Below, one piece after another: positions 59,322-64,000 of a DNA stretch of 64,000 bases. Made by a program: the position numbers and the translations under genes. The notes under the pieces were generated by a model, which made no database searches, had not been told where the DNA came from, and saw only the letters and a program-made list of their open reading frames with translations. This DNA is from Rhodohalobacter sp. SW132 (GTDB taxonomy: Bacteria > Bacteroidota > Rhodothermia > Balneolales > Balneolaceae). The stretch spans positions 1 to 64,000 of the forward strand of contig NZ_QUOK01000012.1 of the NCBI RefSeq assembly GCF_003390325.1, written 5' to 3'. Within the stretch, counting starts at the first letter, position 1; every line of letters starts with the position of its first letter.

Positions 59322-62300
59322 TAGCAGCTTTAATCCATCGGTAAACATTGAGCGAGATTTAGATAAAGAGTTTGAGTACGTCGTGACTCCTAACTCCCGC
59401 CATATCTATAACCAGTTGGTGGGAAGCCTAAATTCAGGGTCGCACTCTTTTTCCATTATCGGATCTTATGGAACGGGTAAGTCTTCTTTTCTTGTGGCAT
59501 TTCGAAAGAATCTCATTGGGGAAACCCTCCATTTTGAACCCCTGAATGGTGAATTTTCAAATGTTGATGGGTTTGAGTTTGATTACATCGTTGGTAAATA
59601 TGGATCACTGATTGAAGAACTCGGTCTTCATTTTGATATTGAAGATTTTCGGAATGAGAAGGAAATCTTAGCATGGATAGACCAAAAGCATGAGCAGCTA
59701 AAGAAAGAAGGAAAGTTTTGGCTTTTAGTGATTGATGAGTTCGGGAAACACCTTGAATATGCTGCCAAAGAAAGTCCGGAAAAGGAACTCTATTTTATTC
59801 AGTTATTGGCTGAATACGCAAATGATGAGGATAGAAATATTTTTTTCATTACAACTCTTCATCAGGCGTTCGATTCGTACGCACATGGCCTTGATAGTCA
59901 ACAGAGAAAAGAGTGGGACAAAGTTAGAGGTCGATTAAAAGAACTGACTTTTAATGAACCTGTTGAGCAACTTCTCTACATAGCCAGTGAGTTTTTAAGT
60001 GAAGAAAAAACAACTCCTTCTGTAGATAAGAAAATCAAACGCCTTCTTAAGGCGATTGAAATTGCAAAAGTTTTTCCATTGAAAAGTGAGCTGAATCTCG
60101 AATTAGCCAAAAATTTATATCCATTAGATCCATTGTCTGGTTCTGTACTATCATTAGCTCTTCAGAAATATGGGCAAAATGAACGGTCCCTCTTTACATT
60201 CTTACAATCAGATGAATTCCTTGGAATAAACGATTACGATCGCAAAGAGAATCCTTTCTATAACCTGGCATGCGTGTATGACTATCTTATACATAACCAT
60301 CATTCATTCCTTTCTTCAAAGTATAATCCACACTATGTGCAGTGGAACGCTCTTAAAAAAGCTATAGAACGAGTTGAAAGTATTTTTGATGAGAATGTCT
60401 TTGAACTTAAAAGAGTTGTAAAAGCTATTGGCTTGCTGAATATTTTTGCAACGGAAGGAGCTAAAGTAGACGGTGAATTTCTTATAAAATATGGTGAAAC
60501 AGCTTTCGGTATTGGCAAAATATCTGATTTGATTAAGAAGCTTGAAATAAAACAAATCATACGGTACCGATCTTACAAACAGCAATACATATTATTTGAA
60601 GGAACAGATTTTGATATTGAGTATGAACTTCAGCAAGCCTCAAGTAAAATTGATCCGGTCACTGATGTCGTTACTCCACTCCGGAAGTATTTTGAATTCC
60701 CATACCTTCCGGCAAAACGAACTTATTATGAAAAAGGGACACCCCGCTTTTTTGAATTCATACTTTCCGAAAAGCCAATTCAAAAAACACCGGAACAGCC
60801 GATCGATGGGTACATCAATCTCGTTTTTAACACTTCATTTGATAAGGTTTGGGATATTTCCCAGGATGTAGAGGAGCCAATTCTTTACGGTGTTTTTGAA
60901 AATACCTCAGAGATTGAGAATCAGATATTTTTAATTGAACGTACGAAATCGGTCATCGATGTGATTGATTCTGATAAAATTGCTGAACGGGAGTTAACGG
61001 GATTGCTTGATACTCAAATCGAGGAGCTGAATAGTTTAATAATGGATAATATCTATTCAGCTTCAGAGGATTTACGTTGGACTCACGATGGAATTGAGTT
61101 CAAAATTAATAATAGCAAGGCGCTAAATAATGAGCTATCAAAAATATGTGATAAGGTATATCATAAAACACCAATTTTTGATAATGAACTCATTAATAAA
61201 GAGAAAGTCAGTCCAGCGATATACAAGCCACGGAAAACTCTTCTAAAGCTTCTTATTGAAAATTCTGTAGAAGAGAACTTAGGGTTAGATCCAGACACAT
61301 TTCCAGCAGAAAAAACGATCTATCTCTCATTGCTGAAACAGAACGGTATTCACAGAGAGAATGGAGAAGCGTGGGAATTGGGAGAACCCGATGCAAACAG
61401 TGGGTTCAATCAGCTGTGGGATGAGTGCGAAGAGTTTTTCGAAAGCACAAAATCGGGTAAACGGCCGATTACAGATTTGATATCTACTTTAAAGAACCCC
61501 CCTTTTGGGCTGAAAAATGGATTTATTGAGCTGTGGATACCAATTTATCTGATTATAAAAGAGAATGATTATGCGCTTTTTCAGGAGGAAGCGTATATCC
61601 CGGAATTAAGTTACGACATTATCAATCTGGTTTATCGGGATTCTAAACTCTTTGAAATTAAGGCATATCACATTAGTGATGTGAAAAAGAAAATCTTTTC
61701 GAAGTATCGTGCTTACCACGAACAGGATGAGCATGCAGATTTCTCGAACAGCAGTTTTGTTGAGACAATACGCCCGTTTCTGCTGGTGTACAATGGGTTG
61801 AATGAGTATGGTCGTACGACCTCAAAGATAAGCCAGTCTGCACAAAAAATTCGGGATGCTATAAAAACAGCTACGGAACCTGAAAAAGCTTTTTTCGAAG
61901 ATTTTCCTATAGCACTTGGCTACACTAATTTGGATAGTTTAGATTCTGAAAAGATCCTGAAACAGTACGTCCATGACTTAGATAAAGCAATTGACGAAGT
62001 CAAAAAAGCATATGACCGGCTCATTGATAGGATTGAAAACTGCATGCTGCAGACCGTTGATATCGACATTGAAACTAATTTTGAAGTCTATCAAACGATA
62101 GTTCAAGATCGATACGAATCGATTAAGTCATACAAGCTTGCACCATACCAAAAGAAATTACTTGACCGGCTAAAGTCTCCTTTGGCCGATAGGGAAAAAT
62201 GGATTAGCTCTGTTGCCTTTGCCATTTTGGATAAACCACTGAGCAAAATGGATGATGATGAAGAGCCACTACTGCTCGATAAATTGAGTACACGCTTAGA

Positions 62301-62538
62301 AGAGCTTGATAATCTGGTTGAATTGAGTAGTTTAGACTTTGATCCGAAAAAACAAGATGCATACAGGCTTAAAATTCAAACGCTCAGCAGAGAATCAACG
62401 GACATAAATGTAATTGCAGACAAGAAAAAACTTAAAAACGCATCAAAACGAATTGAAAAAATAAAAGATCTGCTTACAGACGACAAAGAAACCAATCAAG
62501 CAGTTCTTTTAAAAATCTTAGAAGAGTTGGATAAGTAA
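59308..62538 (+). CDS. large P-loop ATPase, BrxC/PglY-like
   Basis: A 1076-residue protein. Walker A 'GSYGTGKSS' at residues 52-60 and Walker B 'FWLLVIDEFGKHLEY' at about 137-151, followed by 'DRNIFFITTLHQAFDSYAHGL' (sensor-like). The long C-terminal part is helical with coiled-coil segments ('DKAIDEVKKAYDRLIDRIENCM'). Length and motif placement match BrxC/PglY-type ATPases of BREX and allied systems, but sequence identity can only be guessed by eye. Overlaps DUF4007 by 14 bp and shares 1 bp with the next gene (TAATG). Confidence 0.78.
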   Translation: MQKISSSFNPSVNIERDLDKEFEYVVTPNSRHIYNQLVGSLNSGSHSFSIIGSYGTGKSSFLVAFRKNLIGETLHFEPLNGEFSNVDGFEFDYIVGKYGSLIEELGLHFDIEDFRNEKEILAWIDQKHEQLKKEGKFWLLVIDEFGKHLEYAAKESPEKELYFIQLLAEYANDEDRNIFFITTLHQAFDSYAHGLDSQQRKEWDKVRGRLKELTFNEPVEQLLYIASEFLSEEKTTPSVDKKIKRLLKAIEIAKVFPLKSELNLELAKNLYPLDPLSGSVLSLALQKYGQNERSLFTFLQSDEFLGINDYDRKENPFYNLACVYDYLIHNHHSFLSSKYNPHYVQWNALKKAIERVESIFDENVFELKRVVKAIGLLNIFATEGAKVDGEFLIKYGETAFGIGKISDLIKKLEIKQIIRYRSYKQQYILFEGTDFDIEYELQQASSKIDPVTDVVTPLRKYFEFPYLPAKRTYYEKGTPRFFEFILSEKPIQKTPEQPIDGYINLVFNTSFDKVWDISQDVEEPILYGVFENTSEIENQIFLIERTKSVIDVIDSDKIAERELTGLLDTQIEELNSLIMDNIYSASEDLRWTHDGIEFKINNSKALNNELSKICDKVYHKTPIFDNELINKEKVSPAIYKPRKTLLKLLIENSVEENLGLDPDTFPAEKTIYLSLLKQNGIHRENGEAWELGEPDANSGFNQLWDECEEFFESTKSGKRPITDLISTLKNPPFGLKNGFIELWIPIYLIIKENDYALFQEEAYIPELSYDIINLVYRDSKLFEIKAYHISDVKKKIFSKYRAYHEQDEHADFSNSSFVETIRPFLLVYNGLNEYGRTTSKISQSAQKIRDAIKTATEPEKAFFEDFPIALGYTNLDSLDSEKILKQYVHDLDKAIDEVKKAYDRLIDRIENCMLQTVDIDIETNFEVYQTIVQDRYESIKSYKLAPYQKKLLDRLKSPLADREKWISSVAFAILDKPLSKMDDDEEPLLLDKLSTRLEELDNLVELSSLDFDPKKQDAYRLKIQTLSRESTDINVIADKKKLKNASKRIEKIKDLLTDDKETNQAVLLKILEELDK

Positions 62539-63725
62539 TGAGCGACGTTCGACAGGTTATTGGTATTAGCGGCGGAAAAGATAGTGCAGCACTTTCGATC
62601 TATTTACAGGAGAATTTCCCATCCCTGGATTTGGAAATGTACTGTTGTGATACGGGCCGAGAGCTGGATGAAACCTATGAATTGATCGAAAAATTGGAGG
62701 CCTATTTAGGTAAGGAGGTAAAACGTCTAAAAGCCATTGAGACGGACAATATGGCGAAACCCAATTTTGAAAATAGTGAGGAGATATCTCCATTCGATTA
62801 CTATTTAAAAGATTACGGCGGTTTTCTACCCTCGTCACATGCACGATGGTGCACAAAGAATTTAAAATTAAAACCATTTGAAGAATACATAGGTGACGAT
62901 CCCACCATTTCCTATGTAGCCATTCGAGGGGATGAACACAGAGAAGCGTATGTATCTACAAATGAAAATGTGCAAACCATATTTCCATTTAAAAAGAATA
63001 TCTGGAGTTTTGATGTAATATCGTTGGTGCTGGATCATCACAACATCGGTCAGTTTCGAGATATCTACGAGAACAAGGTAAAACCCGATAATCTAAATCG
63101 AATTTTAGAAGAGGTTGAACGCCCCATCTCTGTAGAGCATAACCTGAATCGAAAGACAAAAACACTGATCGATTTAGATGTGACGGCGTTCAACTACGCG
63201 GTTTTTCATTTCTTAAAGAAAACTGATTATCCATTGGCCCGTTTGGATGATTTCCCATTATTGGATAAAAGTCATTTAATGCCGGACGACCAGGTCATTG
63301 TTCGCGATCAAGTTTTTAAGATGCTAGAGCGTACTGTAGGAGTTCCTGAGTACTATAAAAAAATTGAGTATGAAGTAGACGGACAGACCGGGACCTATTC
63401 CCGTACCCGATCAGGCTGCTTCTTCTGTTTCTATCAGCAAAAGATTGAGTGGGTATGGCTATATGAAAATAACCGCGAAAAATTTGATGAGGCTGTTAAG
63501 TATGAGAAAGAAGGATTCACCTGGATGGAAAACGAATCCCTTCTTGAATTAGCCAAACCTGAACGTAGAGACGAAATAAAACGACAACATTTAAAAAAGA
63601 AACAGAACGGATCCAGCAAAAAATCCAAAACTCTGTTGAACAATCTCCTTGATGACAATGAAAAGGGAGAATACTTCGACAAAGAGGATGAGGATTATGC
63701 TGGGTGTACGGTTTGTTTTATTTAA
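62538..63725 (+). CDS. PAPS reductase / DndC-like sulfurtransferase-family protein
   Basis: The 395-residue product has the PP-loop 'ISGGKDSAALS' at residues 10-20 that binds ATP, 'MYCCDTGRELDETYELIEKL', 'HARWCTKNLKLKPFEEYIG' and 'VAIRGDEHREAY'. Cys in 'RWCTK', the pair in 'SGCFFCFYQQK' and 'GCTVC' at the C-terminus could hold an Fe-S cluster as in DndC/SspD. It would activate a substrate by adenylation and transfer sulfur, or in BREX type 4 (BrxP-like) act in an undefined way. Lys-rich tail before 'EDYAGCTVCFI'. Last gene of the operon. Confidence 0.85.
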   Translation: MSDVRQVIGISGGKDSAALSIYLQENFPSLDLEMYCCDTGRELDETYELIEKLEAYLGKEVKRLKAIETDNMAKPNFENSEEISPFDYYLKDYGGFLPSSHARWCTKNLKLKPFEEYIGDDPTISYVAIRGDEHREAYVSTNENVQTIFPFKKNIWSFDVISLVLDHHNIGQFRDIYENKVKPDNLNRILEEVERPISVEHNLNRKTKTLIDLDVTAFNYAVFHFLKKTDYPLARLDDFPLLDKSHLMPDDQVIVRDQVFKMLERTVGVPEYYKKIEYEVDGQTGTYSRTRSGCFFCFYQQKIEWVWLYENNREKFDEAVKYEKEGFTWMENESLLELAKPERRDEIKRQHLKKKQNGSSKKSKTLLNNLLDDNEKGEYFDKEDEDYAGCTVCFI

Positions 63726-63738
63726 ATAAATGTTCAAT

Positions 63739-64000
63739 CTATTCTTCCAAAATTTTTGAAATATAGTTTTTCCCTAGCCCGTTCCAATCAATACCCTCCA
63801 GTAAATCAAGCTCAACATCATTAAAAAGCTTTTTTGTTTCTTCCTTAGAATCAGATATCCACCCATTTAATACCGATTCTATATTTTCAAATTCTACTTC
63901 TTCGATGATGTTGCCAGTTGACTCTAACCATCCTCTGAGCTTAGTATTTAATTTATTTTTGAAAACTTCTGCTTCAGGAGATTTTTCTTTGTTTTCATCT
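63739..64000 (-). CDS. partial hypothetical gene, C-terminal 86 residues
   Basis: A minus-strand frame is open from the window edge to TAG at 63739-63741. It ends 'LKNYISKILEE'-like ('GLGKNYISKILEE') and reads 'FKNKLNTKLRGWLESTGNIIEEVEFENIESVLNGWISDSKEETKKLFNDVELDLLEGIDWNGLG'. Helical, acidic; not recognised. Codon pattern fits the operon genes. Convergent with the PAPS reductase, 13 bp between stop codons, so the operon ends there. Confidence 0.6.
   Translation of the reverse strand, partial: DENKEKSPEAEVFKNKLNTKLRGWLESTGNIIEEVEFENIESVLNGWISDSKEETKKLFNDVELDLLEGIDWNGLGKNYISKILEE

Overview
The window looks like a chromosome segment from a marine or halophilic member of the Bacteroidota/Balneolota (FCB) group. 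This is inferred from the TonB receptor and lipoprotein styles, TAnnTTTG-like promoter boxes, S23-type four-helix-bundle genes and the eCIS architecture; it is not proven. No rRNA or tRNA gene was recognised.

Positions 1-9000 hold ordinary chromosomal genes: a WbqC-family protein, a class C beta-lactamase-fold serine hydrolase, a TonB-dependent receptor, a two-TM protein, an Hsp20 chaperone and a GAF/PAS histidine kinase whose ATPase domain looks degenerate. The Hsp20 gene sits behind an excellent sigma-54 promoter with a repeated upstream element. A MITE-like 144-bp inverted-repeat element (9006-9149) separates this block from the next.

Positions 9406-40672 carry a complete extracellular contractile injection system (eCIS, Afp/PVC/AlgoCIS-like) on the plus strand. 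In order: a small AraC-type HTH regulator, DUF4255 tube cap adaptor, putative cap-associated protein, two sheath paralogues, two inner-tube proteins, a 53-residue DUF5908 protein, LysM tube initiator, VgrG-like spike, PAAR tip, gp25 baseplate protein, two giant baseplate proteins, a multidomain 1147-residue protein, a tape-measure protein and the AAA+ ATPase. Then come a cargo zone (a beta-barrel-like protein and a DUF4157 protein sharing one N-terminal leader, plus an EEP-family nuclease/phosphatase) and a PG-binding/M15 peptidase. A nearly identical direct-repeat operator lies before the first structural gene and before the M15 peptidase, about 29 kb apart, suggesting that particle synthesis and wall cleavage are controlled together.

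Positions 40921-58250 are a mosaic: FabH-like synthase, cytochrome c, Dabb protein, DUF4143 ATPase behind a perfect 13-bp palindrome, Fic protein, two decayed toxin-antitoxin loci (an antitoxin fused to a toxin stub, and a PIN toxin broken by an amber codon), a TlpA pair, a Crp/Fnr-thioredoxin-OsmC redox group, RlpA, and a quinone-reductase/UbiA fusion. Eight clusters of an AT-rich repeat (TTCGATATTC-type) with mirrored halves separate these genes, and a four-helix-bundle gene is present twice, nearly identical, inside them.

Positions 58365-63725 form a tight three-gene operon: DUF4007 protein, large P-loop ATPase and DndC-like PAPS reductase. It resembles BREX type 4 or phosphorothioation-linked defence but is bounded downstream by a convergent gene (63739-end), so it may be a compact variant.
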